A DNA stretch of 64,000 bases. Source: Macquaria australasica. Taxonomy: Eukaryota > Chordata > Actinopteri > Centrarchiformes > Percichthyidae. The notes under the pieces are model-generated. The model was not told where the DNA came from and made no database searches. It saw only the letters and a list, made by a program, of their open reading frames with translations. Each line of letters begins with the position of its first letter. The stretch's first letter is position 1. The stretch lies in assembly GCA_005408345.1 (NCBI GenBank), contig SEMN01000064.1, positions 1,426,001-1,490,000 of the forward strand. The letters run 5' to 3'. A program made the position numbers and the translations under genes. This document shows, one piece after another, positions 25,401 to 39,329 of the stretch.

Positions 25401-28400
25401 ATGAGTATCGAGTTGCTCTTTACATATGGAAATTAGGAAGTGGGAGACAGTGGTATTAGAGTGAACTGCGTTAAAATTTTGAATTTTGAAAGGTTCATTA
25501 TCTGTACATTGGGTGTCGGTTGAGTATCTGTTATGTGGCTTTGAAGATGGAGGTGTTATCACATCTGTATGTGTCTAAGATCATGGTCCCCAGGAACTTG
25601 AACCAGTCAATCATGTAAACATGCCATTTATTTCTCATGGGAAATCATCAGGCAACTTCAGAACGATCTGCTCTGGTCGACTCAGAGAGCAGTGAGAGTA
25701 GTTGCTGTAGAGGTTGATCACGCTGTCAAGTTGAAAAAACATTTACTGACAACAAGAAGTCACCTGCCTCACGTTAATCTTATGGTTTTTAAGGACCACA
25801 AGGGTGGTGTCTTTTGTAAATTCAGCATTTTTTTAAATGGGGTCACTGGTGACACATTCATTCAACGGCATACAAGGAGTAGATAAAGTCAGGAGTAAAC
25901 AAGTCCATATGTAAAATATCAGCCCTCATTAAGTTCTTCAACAGTCCTTTTATCATATAACCAAATACAAAAATGGGGTTTGGAGAAGCACACAAGTTCA
26001 GTAACTGCTAAATCCATGTCAAAAGATTAAAAAAATTAATGAAGATATCCACGCTGGATTTTGGAGAGGTCTGAGGTCTGTGATCCTCCGTAAAAGAGTT
26101 GCTCTGAGCAAAGGGAAACACAGGTGATAATCCATAATCCACTGAAAACACTGAGGGTGCTTCTGTCTGGAGTTAAAAAGACAACCTCCTGTTGTCTAAC
26201 TTTATCTCTGATCACTCATTTTAAATCTCTATATAGCCGATAACACAGCTATTGTCATTAATCTGTATTTATGCTGATTTTGTCAGACGACGACGGGATA
26301 ATGAAATAATGATTTGCAGCAGTGTAGCAGAAAGCTGTAAGTAACTACTGGGAGTGATTCTGAGATGCCTGGAGTCCATTGTTCATACATTGGCAATGCA
26401 CAAGCACATAACCATGTTAAACCACGATAACAGGGCTTCTTATGTGCTGTTATGTGCAGTTTTTTAAAGCATATTGGCTACTTGATGAGGCCGACGGTGA
26501 ACTGTACTGTGTCATCACATCCGAAGTCACAGTGATGTAGTTTGTTAACCTTTGCAAAACTGTGTGTAAGATGAGCGCCCCCCCACTGATATTATACTGT
26601 AACGCATGCCAGGCTGCGGAAAATGCACTGGAACTGCGGCAAAGGTGCGTCATTCTCACGGTAGGGTGCCACACTTTTAAGTGCTACTATACTGAGCTGA
26701 CTACAAGAGCAGTAATCCAGGTGTTGTTAGTGTTGTTTATACAACATGATTCATGATTACTACATTTCCCTGTCAGCTGTCATGGTTTCTGCTACAGCAC
26801 GCAGCGGTTGCAGACCACACCCTGTCTCTCTCAGCAGTGGCATTGAGTATGCACACGTGCCAGCCCTGGGCATCAGCAGAGAGATGGGGTAGAGGGCTGA
26901 GAACACTCAGTCGTACTACTCAGGATGGATGTTTCCCATCATGCAGCTCAATCAGCCGCCCAATGATTCATTTCACAGACACTTGGGTAATTATAGGAGT
27001 CTGCTCTTCACCTCTGGGGATGAAACTGCACGAGCGCAGGCAGGGTGGAGAGTGGGGGTGCGTGGTGGTTTGGCGGAGGAGGCAAAGACAGAGTGAGAAG
27101 TGAGTGAGTGAAAACAAAGAGACAGGAATGACGAGGGTGAAGATGGAGTAGGAGATGTAGTGAAATTCATTTAACTGGTGTCAATGGTCTTGTTCAGGAA
27201 AAACAATATTTTCAGTGACTCCACAATGGAGCAAACTAATCACTGCTCTGTGAGTCCCGCAAACCATTGACAACAAATGTGACAAAACAAACAAAAGCAA
27301 TGAAAATATACAGCATATGACCTTTTAGGGTGGAGAGTAAAACAAAGGCTGTAAAAAGGGCTATATGTCGGTACATGAACAAAGATGCATGATGAAAGAC
27401 TAAAAAGAGGCTGTGAAGAACACAGGTGATGGCAAGTGTGTAAGCTCCCCCTACTGGTGAAACTGAAAAAGCATTTTTACACAACGTAGCTCAGTACAAG
27501 TCATAGATGGACATACAGTGCATTTTAAGCTCAAACATCCATTCAGCAAAACTATATGGTATGCTTTGTATATGAAAAAATGTTTCTGAATAAAGCAGCA
27601 ACTAAACAAAGAAGGAATGTATTTTCCTAGATTTTCATGAACTCAATAGTCTTTAGTGAGTTCAATGGAGTGTACAGAATATTGACTTGGATGACAATAA
27701 TTGCATGGAAAGGGTGCGGGGAGACTAAAAAAAATAATCTAGTGGGCGCTTTTTCAATCGTTGAGCGGTGCAAAGGATGTAAAGGGAGCCCATAGATTCA
27801 GTTGTGTTTGTTTCCAAACGTGAAATATTCCTAGTGGATGTGTATTTAAGCGTATCAGATTGAGCTGGCTGGCTAATTCTGCTCAGTGGACTGTTCATAG
27901 CGTTAATAGCCAAGGATTTCACTTCCACGTGAATCATATGAAGCCATTACTGTTGCAAAGCCAGGTGTATGTAGGAGTCTGTATACCAACTGTAATATTC
28001 AGTCCCATCAACAGCCAAAAGGCACACTGTGTCTTGAAGAAAACACTAAATCACAGTCCTCCCACTCACTGTAAGACACTCTGGTTAAGACAGTCCGTTA
28101 AATACATTATTTGTAATATAATCATTATCTAGAGCTCTGTGACTGACAGTGAATCTTAGAGGTACGGATTCAACAATGTTTTTAAAAGAGACACCACAGG
28201 CTAATTTTAGATGTAAAAATTGAAATTATATTGCACAAGATGCTAATACAAAACATGCTAAGAATGTTTCACTGAACATGCAATCCATTTTGGTCAAAAC
28301 TGTGAATATGGACTTTGTGACAAATCAAATATTGGTTACTAGGGCACCATTTTTTCCCCACATAATTTTATTTGAAAATCCTTTTTTGGAGGGCAGATTT

Positions 28401-31400
28401 GGAGGATAGGTGTTTGCATGAGGTATGGTATACAATGTAAAGCAACAACTCTTTCCTGTGTTTCTATGCCCCGCTTCCTCAAGCATTTTCTATCCATGTT
28501 GTGACTCTATTTTTTTATAGCCCCGAGTGCTGTGTTCAGAAATGTGATGCTTTGTTAGAAATTCCAAGGCTATGGAGAGCAGGTGCAGGGCCATTGTGAC
28601 AAGCACAATTTATCGGCTGCTCCCAAGCAAGGGAACACATTCAATAATGTGCTGGGAAGATTAATCCATCCCCCACACGGGGCTGGGCTCACAGGGTGCG
28701 GCGACAGAGGTAATTTACACATTCAGGTAGCCCAACTCAGCAGTTAAGGCCTTTGGAGTTGTAAAATACCTGTATATTAGCAGTTCCAATCCATTTAATT
28801 ACACTTTAAACTTTACAGTCTGACACCATCATAAATTAAAACTACAAGGCTGCCACACAGACCATACATTATGACTTTTGCAATTTATTTAAAAAATATT
28901 GTTTGTTCTAGGGCATTCCACAAATGACTCCTCAAACATGCGTCCTTCTGTACACTGTGTCCCAGCATAGTTAATTAATATGAGATATGTGTTTGTGTGT
29001 ATGAACAAAGGCCAGGAGAAAGATGGATGGCTTTACAAGTGAGTATAGTTCTCAGGATAGTGGGGATGTTTCATCAAACCTGTACTTTATCCAGAGATAA
29101 ATGACAAACTGCTCAACCACATCGTATTGCTTAAATCTGGGGGTAAACCACGGGAGTTCTTCTTGCTGAAGTGACAGTGCCACTTTCTGCTTTTTTCCGT
29201 GGAACAGGATATAGGAGGGTGGATCATTGACAGGCAGGGAGAGCAGCAGGCAGTTAGACAGACATGATGTACAGCCCTGCATAATCAGCTCTCAGCCCCA
29301 TTAATCTGGGCAGACTGCAACACTTGATGAGACTGTGATGCATTTGGTGAAAGGTCCCTCCCTCAGATGTCATTTTGAACAGTGTTAGTGCTACCGCCAA
29401 AGCTATGAGCCCAGTCACGCAGCTACACCCCTTACCACAACACCATCACGCTCAGAGGACAAACACTCCAACACTCCAAGGACATCTGGATTCTTCCCAC
29501 TCCAGCAGCAAAGCTAAATTTATAATCACACTGATGAGCAAAAAAAAAAAACCTCACATGCATAGTCAGCATCACCTGGTGCAAGAGGAACTGGGTCTCA
29601 TTTCAAAAATCAAACAAATCTCCTTAATGATCGTCTCTCCAAGGGCATGCAGTGATATGCTTAAATCCTGAGTCCACAGCTATTATAGCCACAGGATCAC
29701 AATGAGAGAATGCCATCTGGGCTCCTCTCAAGGGAGAAAGGGCATTACACAAGAGTACACAATGCAGGGGTCATTGTGTGGGATGACAAGGTCCACTGGA
29801 CCTTTTCCTCTGCAGCTTTAACTCTTCCCTCAAGGCAGGTCAACCCACCGCAACATGTTCTATTATAGCTGTAAGTGTTTATTTCTGTCAATCTAATGAA
29901 ATCTCAGCTGCAAACTATTCATCTAGTTTTCCTTACTAAAGGTATGTGGCTGACCTTTATGAATGCCACGACAGCGGATGACCACACTCGGGGCATTTTA
30001 CGGAAAATACATCTAAATCCATCTACAACATAAAATCATTTGGTCAATAGAATGAACAAACTTGTCTGCTGAGGAAGATGAACTGAAGAACAGCTATAAA
30101 TGGACCTTGTGGTGAGACAGTGAAAGAGTGAACTTTCAATCCCAACTGAAACTTAAGCCAACATGGACAAGAAGTCCGTACAGGAGTACTCCAGCTATTT
30201 AATATCGAACTTCCACAAAGTTGAGAGGTTTGCAAGAGACACATTAATTGAAAAACAGAATGGTAAAAATTGAAGCAGCGGGGGCTGAGTTATCACGATT
30301 TTTATTCCCTAGTATTAGCCAAGCTCCTAGTAACCAGGAAAATCCTACATTCTCATAATGCAACTCAATAGTCTCTTTTGTTAGACTTTCCTTGCCTGGT
30401 AAATGCCACGTCTTTCAAATTCTGTGCCACAGTTTATAAAGCAGGCTTTCGGTTAAAAATGTGTAGTCTCCAAGCCCAAGCTGAGATAACCCTGATAATG
30501 TAATTAGGGTTATTTTCTTGGACTTTACAAATCTCCCTCCCAGAGCCACAGAAGAAATTATCCAACTCTTATCACAGGGCAAGTTGTACTGTACTGTAAA
30601 ATCTGAACATAGCAGTTTCATGACAACTGGGGAAACTCCATCTTGATATTGTGTGATACAATCAAAAGCTCCAGAACAACTACTAAACGGACCCGGTGAG
30701 ATTGTTTTGTCAACTAACTTATCATTTTAGCAGCAGGAGCTATGATGATTCAGACTACAGTGCTGTAAATCCAGTCACAGCAAAATATTGTTTCTCTCTC
30801 CTCCCTTGAACTTCTGACTACTGTTTGCCTTTGAAGCTGATGATCAAGTAACTGAGGCCTATGTATGTTGCGCTCCCTGCAAGTTGCTCTGGGTAGGAGT
30901 GTCAGCTAAATGACAAAAATAAATTAAAATGCTATTTCTTTGTTACTCTCCAGATCTCCAGGGAGACCATTTAAAGGGCACATCATAATAAATAATATTA
31001 TAACAAACTTAGTGTGTGTCACATTTACATCATTTTTCTCCTGTAAAATGTAATCCTGTAACATTAAAATCACAGTGATTTTAGTTGGAAAAGAGGTGAA
31101 GCCAGATAGTTAGACTTAATGGGCCTTGCTGTGTGTAGGGAGTCAGAGACTGTGACATAGTCCACTGGGATTTCACTCCCTTTATTCTATACTGGTCAGT
31201 AGATGTGCCATGCCTTTTATGCCCCTCTGTAATAGTTCATGAACCTATACATTGGTAAATCAGAGCGAAGCAGAAGAAAAGCTCAGCAGCAACAGCCATA
31301 GTCTTCTAAAATAAACACCGCCACAAAAACTCTTCCAGTGTGATGTCTTTTGGCACAGTGACATTAGGGTCATCAAAATAAGCAAGTGCAACCAGGCATC

Positions 31401-32554
31401 CTAAATGAACTACCTAAATGGTGGTTATCAAAAGACAGCTTTCTGAAGTCATTTGTGTAGTAATGGAGCTGTACCCTGCTGTGTTGTGGGCTTTTTTCAA
31501 TCGACTACAACAACCATGTTTGGGCTAATGAATCTTAGATGACTTAGACTCCACACGTTCATTAAAAAAGGAGACACTGCAGCCCCAGAAGTCTGGAGAA
31601 CACAAAAACCGCCCCACTCTAAACAATGATGTTGTCTCGACTTAATAGAAATGTTTTGTTATAAAATCCTATCAACATAAGTTAGTCATAAAAGTTATTT
31701 TAAAAAGTCAAATCTACAAGGCCCCTCCATATCACAGATACAGATAAGAACTGAGCTAAAGTGAATGCAAAGCAAGGTATGTCAGGAACAGATTTAATCA
31801 ATGAAAGAATATTAGTTGTAGTAATTATTAATTAATTTAAGCCTATGTCTATCTGATACTGTTCCCACCTAGAAAAGTAGGGTGAATTACTGCTTTTAAA
31901 CAAAGCAATACTGCCATCTAGTGTGAAGTGAAATTTGGACATATCCTCACTGGCTCAGCATATTCCCAGAAGATGCCATCTTAAAAAATAATAATATATA
32001 TGTTTTGAGAAGAGAAAAAGGGATGTCAAATATCATGGATACATTTTCTTTAAAAATCAAAAACTACAAACAAGAGAATGGCAGTGTGCAACCACAATGA
32101 AACACCAAGTCTTCCTTCATTCACCTTAGATCTTGTAATAAATATAACCTCAGCGTTAGCATTGCCTGCACATCTTGCTATAGTTTAATTAGAACGTTAC
32201 TACCAACATGTTGAATTGTGGAGAGGTAACGCACACCAAACACTGTAGTAAGGTGCTGATCACAGAAAGAAGAAAGGGGAAAAAGGGGAAATGATGTTGC
32301 ATACTTGAGCTCCATTTAATTTAAACTTTGCTAGATAATGTTTCTGCCACCTGATTTTCTTTCAGATCATGATCCCATGTCAGCCTAAACTGCCTTAGTA
32401 ACAGCTCAGTCCACTTCAAAATAAAATAAAGGTATATTAATAACATGCGTATGCAGGAATAATAATTTTATAGTGTCATAGTTTATAGTTTTTGCCTTAA
32501 GTGAAGAAAAACAAATGTTTCCGCTATTTGGGATATTTACTACATATATAATAA

Positions 32555-32835
32555 CTAGAGATGCACTGATCCAACCCACCGCGTCGGTATTGCCACTGGT
32601 ACTGACCTCATTAAATGGACTGCGTATCAGCCAGATGTGGCCAACCCACATTAACCACGTCATCAATGTCATAAAATTCAGTGTTTCCACCATCAGTTAC
32701 ATTCATTCAGTTCCTGGTACATAATATTGCCTTATTTATGACTATATGCCAGGTATCGGATCAGTACTCCGTAATGTGGGACATCAGGAGTTTAGGTATT
32801 GGAATCACTATTGGGAGAAACTGGTGTATCCAAAC
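32555..32835. repeat. Diverged interspersed repeat (ATGCACYGATCC / GTATCGGATC type)
   Basis: Left end AGAGATGCACTGATCCAACC and internal GGTATCGGATCAGTACTCCG are hallmarks of a common fish inverted-repeat DNA element. The copy is heavily mutated. Confidence 0.5.
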
Positions 32836-34515
32836 AATGACAAAGGTCAAAATGTAACACATCAACATATCTTCACAAATATGTTTACATTTAACTGTAG
32901 AAGCAAGGAGGTAAACAGGGATTCAGGTATGCAAGATTCTGTAACTTATCAATACTCATGCTTTTCATTTATGATTCGCCCCAGAATGTGGTGCCTGTGG
33001 GTCGTGCCAAATGAGCCAGGACTCCCATTCACTTCACTTGCTTCCTCTGTGCCACCACACTTCCACTTTGAATGTCTGCCATGCTCTCTCAAGGTTTTGA
33101 ATGTTGGCTCAGGTGTCAGGATCAACTAAATGCCTGCAGTGACAAACGGCATGATAGTCGTAGACATGTCCTGCCTCTGTCTGAGCCCTCTGGTATGTTT
33201 GCTGGATATCAGCACATCTTTGCTTTATTTGAAGCAGACAGTGAGCTGTCAGGGATGTGTTATGGCAAGCCATAACCACACTCTCCTCACACTCTCTCAT
33301 TATAGTTAGCAACATGATGCAAAATGAGTACTGTGATTGTGAACAAAAACTGTACTTATGACTGTGTTACGTAACATCATAATGCATTAAGCATTAGTTC
33401 TTATGATGCTTTATTAAGATGAAGTTTGTGGAATATAGATATAGGCTTCATATAAAGTAACACAGTTTACTATTTTATGTGCCGTTAGTTTAACACAAAA
33501 ATAGAGCATAACAAATAAAACAGTACTTACAGAAGGAGTTGAAAAAATATGACCATTGCCAGTGTAATGAGTCTCTCAATGTTCCTACTTGCAGGTTTGG
33601 CCACTTTTCATTGTGTAAATGTAAAACACTACACCTAATAGAATCAGCTTAGCAGTCAAACTGTACTTTCCCGCACTGGACTTAAATACATTAGTGTCTT
33701 CATTGCCAGGTCACTCCGTTACTCACAGATTCAATATCCATTTATTCTTGGTAATAAAAAAATCAATCTGCAAGGTGGTTGGCAGGCTTCCACAGCTGCT
33801 GATAAGGCAGAGTTGTCTTTTGGCACATTACAAGCAGCTGAAGTGCCTCCAGTGCTGTACCCAGGGTAGTCCAGTGTTTCTGAGAAATTACTTGCATATC
33901 ATTCACATCGATTGTTTAAACAGAGATCGTGACTTGGCAGAAGAGTTGTATGACAGTTTAATGTGATGCCACGAGAACAGCATCAATAGCACACTTTCTA
34001 TTTTAGGCATTTACATGATGATGATCTTGACAAGAACAATTAGGAATGAGTACAGCAGTATGATGAGCTCATATTCCTAGGGTACAAAGATTTATCAACC
34101 AAAAGTATGAAGGGCACAGCAAGGGGCTATAGTGTGTTGACAATACATTGTCAGTGCCCTATATGATGACTTTATGTAGAAATCAAACAAACTGACTGCT
34201 AAGAAGAGTGTAAGAGAGAAATAGTTTAAACCAATTAAAGTATCAAGGTGAGAAAAGTCATGATACAACGGAGAGAAACTGACAAATGGAAACAAAACGA
34301 CAACATATAGAATTCATTTTGAAGTGGTATCTCAGTAATGATACAGTGCTACAAGTATCATGACAAATCTACAGCTGCAGTGCCGGTGTAGCAGCAGCAG
34401 CTTTGCTCAGAAAATACAAAAGAACAAACCACCTAAATATTGCCCCAATAGGTCACTAGTATTACCCGTTACATACAACTATGTTAACAACTGTTATAGA
34501 CATGCACAGAGTGTT

Positions 34516-34534
34516 CATCATCATCATCATCATC
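34516..34534 (+). repeat. (ATC)n microsatellite
   Basis: Six CAT units. Confidence 0.9.
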
Positions 34535-35600
34535 CGTGGTTAATTTAACAGAAGGTAAACTGAGAATGCTGTATGTAAAATAAATGAATGACGTTCAGTA
34601 CCGACTTCTGCAGGAGCTTATTGGTATTTCGTTTTTGACCAACCAGGAACAGGTACCAATTTAAGTCTGGCCCTCTGTACCCATCCCTAAACAGAATACT
34701 GGACAGCATGAACATTTTTCGAGACTTACACCATGAACCATGAAAAAAGCTAACCAATATTACAGGACAACATACTGCAAGAACACAGATTCGCAATTAA
34801 TGTGCGTTGTTCTTTTTGTGGGAGGACTTTCTGATGTCATCAGTGTTTGATTAAGTACCTGATAAATACAGTCAGTAGCATTGATAAATGTCCTTAATAT
34901 GCATTCCCTGCAGTTGCCAGAAAAGATGCACATTAAAAGATGAATCTTTTAATTCATCTATTAAGTTTGTTCCTCAATACATGTTGCCCAAGCAGCATCA
35001 CTCACTGATGTTGTTAAATGTTGTTTATCACCACCATGCAGAGTACAGTCTCGTCTTTATTTACTTAAGAGAAAAGTAGTGAATAAAGTAGTTATGTAAT
35101 CTAAAGTCCTATGGGACAAACCCTTTGAAAAATGTCCAACATTAATCTCTCAAAATCCTGTTTTTTAATGTCTGTTGGATGACGGCCTTGCAGTTTCACT
35201 TGGTGTTCACTCGACAATTCAACCTTGTAATTTTAAATGGCCACCAATTTCTTTCAAGAAGACAGGGGAGGAGGGCATCTGATGACCACACCTGTGTAAT
35301 GTTCATGATACATTTATGAGATGAAACTGCTGTTTCACTGATTGGATTTACAAGAATGTAACAAACATTATTTTTGCTGTTTATCAAAATAAAAACCTCA
35401 CATACAATTCTGAAAACATGTTATGTAATGTTACTCTTGAATTTCTTTTGAAGCTCACATTGACATGAAAACTACTGTCTGTAAGGGTGTTTATCTCTGC
35501 CACCAATGTGACTTGTCATTATTCACATCTGGCATAGCAAACTGTAAGCATACGGGACAAGCTCACTCTCCTGCCTGTGTCTCTGCAGCACATAGTTCAC

Positions 35601-35735
35601 CTTGACAAGAATACCATATCCTCAGCAGAAGGCACAGAAGCATGGGAAGCAGAAAAGCTAATAACCAGATGTCGGCCACAAAGAAACTCTTATCTTTTCC
35701 ACAAACCACAGTGCAGTAAAAAGAGGTAAAGCCTT
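35601..35735 (-). CDS. Candidate membrane-segment exon of the same unidentified gene
   Basis: 135 bp, acceptor TTCGTATGCTCAG, donor GTGAAC, phase 1 at both ends. It joins in frame to the signal-peptide exon at 37.6 kb. It encodes EGFTSFYCTVVCGKDKSFFV, then a hydrophobic segment (WLLAFLLPMLLCLLLRIWYS). The product would be a leader, a very short two-cysteine ectodomain and one membrane helix. The open frame is longer than the exon, so this could be chance. Confidence 0.35.
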
Positions 35736-37547
35736 CTGAGCATACGAATACACTTAAACTAGTCGTATTTAAAATGTAAGCACCTCCTTCTTGTAATACT
35801 GCATGTATAACCTGTAAAACTGGCAGCAACCACCTGATCCCATTTGCACACCACACATGTGTATTCTGACTTCTTGTTACAGTGTAATAGTGTTCACTTC
35901 TCTGCAGGATCACTAAAATCAGTTTCCATACTCAGAGATGCTACATGAGGATTCAAGACACATGACAATCTGAACTGAATGGATCTCTGACCACCAGAGG
36001 TAGGTGGTAAGTAGTTAAAGGGTCAGCAGTTCACCTCCTCATAAATAATTGCTTGTGCAATGTGCAAATGGATGGATAAATGGATCAGTACATAAATGGA
36101 TAGATAAATTAATCAACTATGAGCACACTGATGAATTACAAATGAATCAAGTGAAAAATAAGCAAATGAGTAACACTACATTACAGTTTATTACATTACA
36201 TCCTAAAGTACACTGTTGGTGCCATTGGAGTGCACAGTTTGTGCCTATCGTTACTGCGATTCATCCAGAGAGTGAGAGTTGGAAATGATCGACCTGCCAG
36301 CCCTAGCATTGTCAATGGATAATATAAAAAGGGATTTTTCCAGCTGAATCCTGGCTGCCCAATATCACCCCACCCACTTCTTCACTCTACTGTAGTATTA
36401 CTGAGAAATACATTAAAAGATTTACCCTCAGTTCACCCCTTAAACATTAACATTAATAATCTTTGTGTTAAGTTTTTGATTTGCCGTTCTCAGCTCAAGA
36501 CAATTTAACTAGACAATTATCAAGTTTCAGGCTTGAAGGTTAATTGTTTTGGGACCTCCTTTCTTTACCTGTTAAATAAATGTACATTTAACTTATAGCA
36601 CAAGTGGGAGTAGTTCTCAATACTTATCTAACAGAAAAAACAGCTGAGAAGATATCTTCAAATCAGGAAACGTAACTGTAAACTCATTACTCCAAATGCC
36701 AGATAAATGTTTGATATTTGTTTCTAAGGATGGCTCTAATCTTCTCCTGGCCTGGCACTTGTCCTCTCCTGTCCTCCCACACGATACGCCCTGGCATATG
36801 CCACAGCTGAGGCCCATTAATCAGAGCTTATTTTATAAGGGCTGAATACACTACTCCCAATTCTCGTGCATTAACCTTGTTGCTGCCCCTTACCACCCCT
36901 GGAAGTTGGCACTACTGTGCTACATGCATGTTTGTGTGTGTGTGCATGCACGTGTGTATATTTTGAGCCCTTGTCACTTGTTAGTGTAGCAATTCCTGCC
37001 ATGCTATAAATAAAACCAGTCACAGGGAGGGATGGAAGCCAGTGGAGTGCTTTGACAGCAGAGGGCATAGTGGCCTTGTCTCCCTAGGATATGAGGATTA
37101 AATCTGGTCTACAAACTGGAAGCTTACTACGTACCTAATATACTGTACCTTTGCACATTATACACCTGGATGCAATTATTTATGAACTATTTTACCTGGT
37201 TGTTAAATACTCTCATTCTGTATCATACTGTTGTTTTGTATTCCTGTTTCACACATTGTAGCACAGACTGTAATTTACTTTTTTATTCAATTTAGTGTAT
37301 CTATTTAAATCTTGTTTTCATGGTGTTTACAGGGTTGTCATCTGCATTATCGGCTCTTTTTCAATTAACTAAAAAGTGAAAAGTAGTCCATCACAAAGGG
37401 GAAAACAAAAAATATAAATCAATGGGAAGTATGTGTAGTTGCTGTGGCCACAAGTTTTGAGAAAAATGACAATCATGGCCCTATACAGGTTCTCTGTCTT
37501 TCAGCTGGAACCAAGAAGAAACACAGTAGAAAACCTTAAAATCTTAC

Positions 37548-37679
37548 CTTGCCCCTGAGCATCTAGTAAGCGACAACAGAGAATTAGAAGGAGCGGGAAA
37601 GTGGAAAAAGGCACACCCACACGGAGCACTCTGCATCCCACACTGCTCTGGCTCCTTGCGGCCATGGCACCATTGGATA
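37548..37679 (-). CDS. Candidate signal-peptide exon of an unidentified gene
   Basis: 132-bp candidate exon with acceptor TTCTTTTTTCCCCCAG and donor GTAAGA. A strong Kozak start (GCCATGG, codon at 37665-37663) opens 39 codons: MAARSQSSVGCRVLRVGVPF followed by a hydrophobic run with PLLLILCC and a likely cleavage site near LLDAQG. It ends on phase 1, the usual phase for exons that follow a signal peptide. I do not recognise the protein. It lies on the same strand as the SEL1L3-like gene and some 8 kb beyond its end, so it should be a separate gene running left. Confidence 0.5.
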
Positions 37680-39272
37680 CTGGGGGAAAAAAGAAGTACT
37701 GTATATAGTGAAAAAACAAGCTATTAAGAAGCATTTCCATTTTATTTTCACATTTCTTGATATAGGTGGGGAAAAGGCCCATTAAACACATGATGTGAAA
37801 AAATTAAAACATTTGAGACTGCTGGGCTCATGAGGCCAGGCAGGAAAGATAAATCATCCGGCAGATATTTAATTCACCAACTGTTCAGCACTAAATATTA
37901 GTCTCCGGCCAAAGCTCCGTACCACAGCTATTAATACAAAAAGCATTCACTGACCAACAATTTATCAGATTCTAATAACACAATTGTAAACATGCATTCA
38001 AGAAGAAAATGTATTGTATTGCCATTACACTTAATCAAGTATTATTTCTTACCACATAAAACAAAACAAAGAAACAGACCAAAGAAATTGTAAAACATGA
38101 GTTAGTACAGTCACAGGGAAATTGTGTTCACAAAGTTATAGGCTAGCAGTCAAATTAGTTACATTCTGCTTTATGTCAGGAAGAAACAAAGTGAAAGATA
38201 AGCTGCAAGTTCTCATAGAAAGTAATTAATCTAGTAAACACATACACATAGTGAATCAAAGTCAAAAGCGTGAAATAACACCCAAAAGTTATCCTCACAG
38301 TAGCTTTATTCAACAGTTACTTAAAATGTTGCTTTAGCAGTCTAGTGTAGTGGCTTGATTGTTTAGCTGATGCTAGAAAAACTAGCGTTAATGCACCTGT
38401 TAACATGAACATTACCTGTTTGTGTGCTCAGATGATTTTTGCCAGACCAAGAAGTGCTACAGGGGTAGGAATAAATGAGAACATAGCAGAAACTATAGAA
38501 AATAATACATCAATCATTTTATTTTCTGCAACTTTACTGGTTGAATAATTCTTACTTGGTGGTGGGAATTAATAATATATCTTAGGAGATTGCTCAGGTT
38601 TAAAAAGCCAGACAAAATCAAGGTCTATTGATCTTCAGTGGTGTACTACTACTTTGACTCGTGCCTTTATTTCAACTTTTGGGTTTAACAAAACATCTTA
38701 GCAGGGCAGATACTGTACCTTTTCCAAAAGTCAATCTGCTGTCTTTACAGAGAAAACAACCGACATTAAATGTGGGCAAAGCTCCATCCTGTCACTCTAA
38801 TAACTGATCCATATGGTGTGGCAATGTTTACTAAGTGCTATCATTCACCATGACATTTCACAACAGGCTTCCAAAGGAAGAATGAAATCAATAGGCCTAC
38901 ACCTTTTACGTACTAATTTATATTCACATCTTGACACCCAAGAAAAAGAGTAATTATTTGGCACCATTGCATCATTGGACACATAAATAAAACCAATTTG
39001 CTGTGCCCCTAAATACAAAAAACACCATGCAAACAACAGGCATTATGTTTGATCACCAACCATTACATCTCATCCACAAATTCTTACTCTACAGTCTAGC
39101 AGCATACTGCTTTTGCCACCATTCAACAATGGTAAATAAATGAGTATTGAATATTTAATGGTATTAAAACCTCAAATCGATGTACTACAATTATAAAGAC
39201 ACTGCATTCTAAACATCAAAGACTGTGTGAAATTGTGACTGTCTTTCTTAAACTGCACTTCAGTTTGAGAGA

Positions 39273-39329
39273 AACCAGGCTTCTCTATGTTTTTTCGTCC
39301 CCTTGATGAATAAACAGAGAAGCCTGGTT
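39273..39329. repeat. Perfect 14-bp inverted repeat (hairpin)
   Basis: AACCAGGCTTCTCT at 39273-39286 and its exact complement at 39316-39329, 29 bp apart. It may be the core of a small palindromic element. Confidence 0.7.

Larger units (their letters stand above)
25401..35600. other. No gene seen apart from one repeat
   Basis: Noncoding sequence with the diverged element at 32.6 kb. Patches at 26900-27020 and 32970-33290 are less AT-rich than their flanks but show no exon structure. If the candidate signal-peptide exons are real, this is intron or downstream sequence of that gene. Confidence 0.5.

Noticed and set aside
26753..27103. 116-codon plus-strand open frame
   Set aside because: No domain, no splice borders, and a low-complexity Arg/Trp-rich end.
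29052..29282. Minus-strand open frame with a possible donor after KYR
   Set aside because: No convincing acceptor and no similarity I recognise; a chance frame is more likely.
32746..33129. 127-codon plus-strand open frame
   Set aside because: It begins inside a diverged interspersed repeat and shows no family features.
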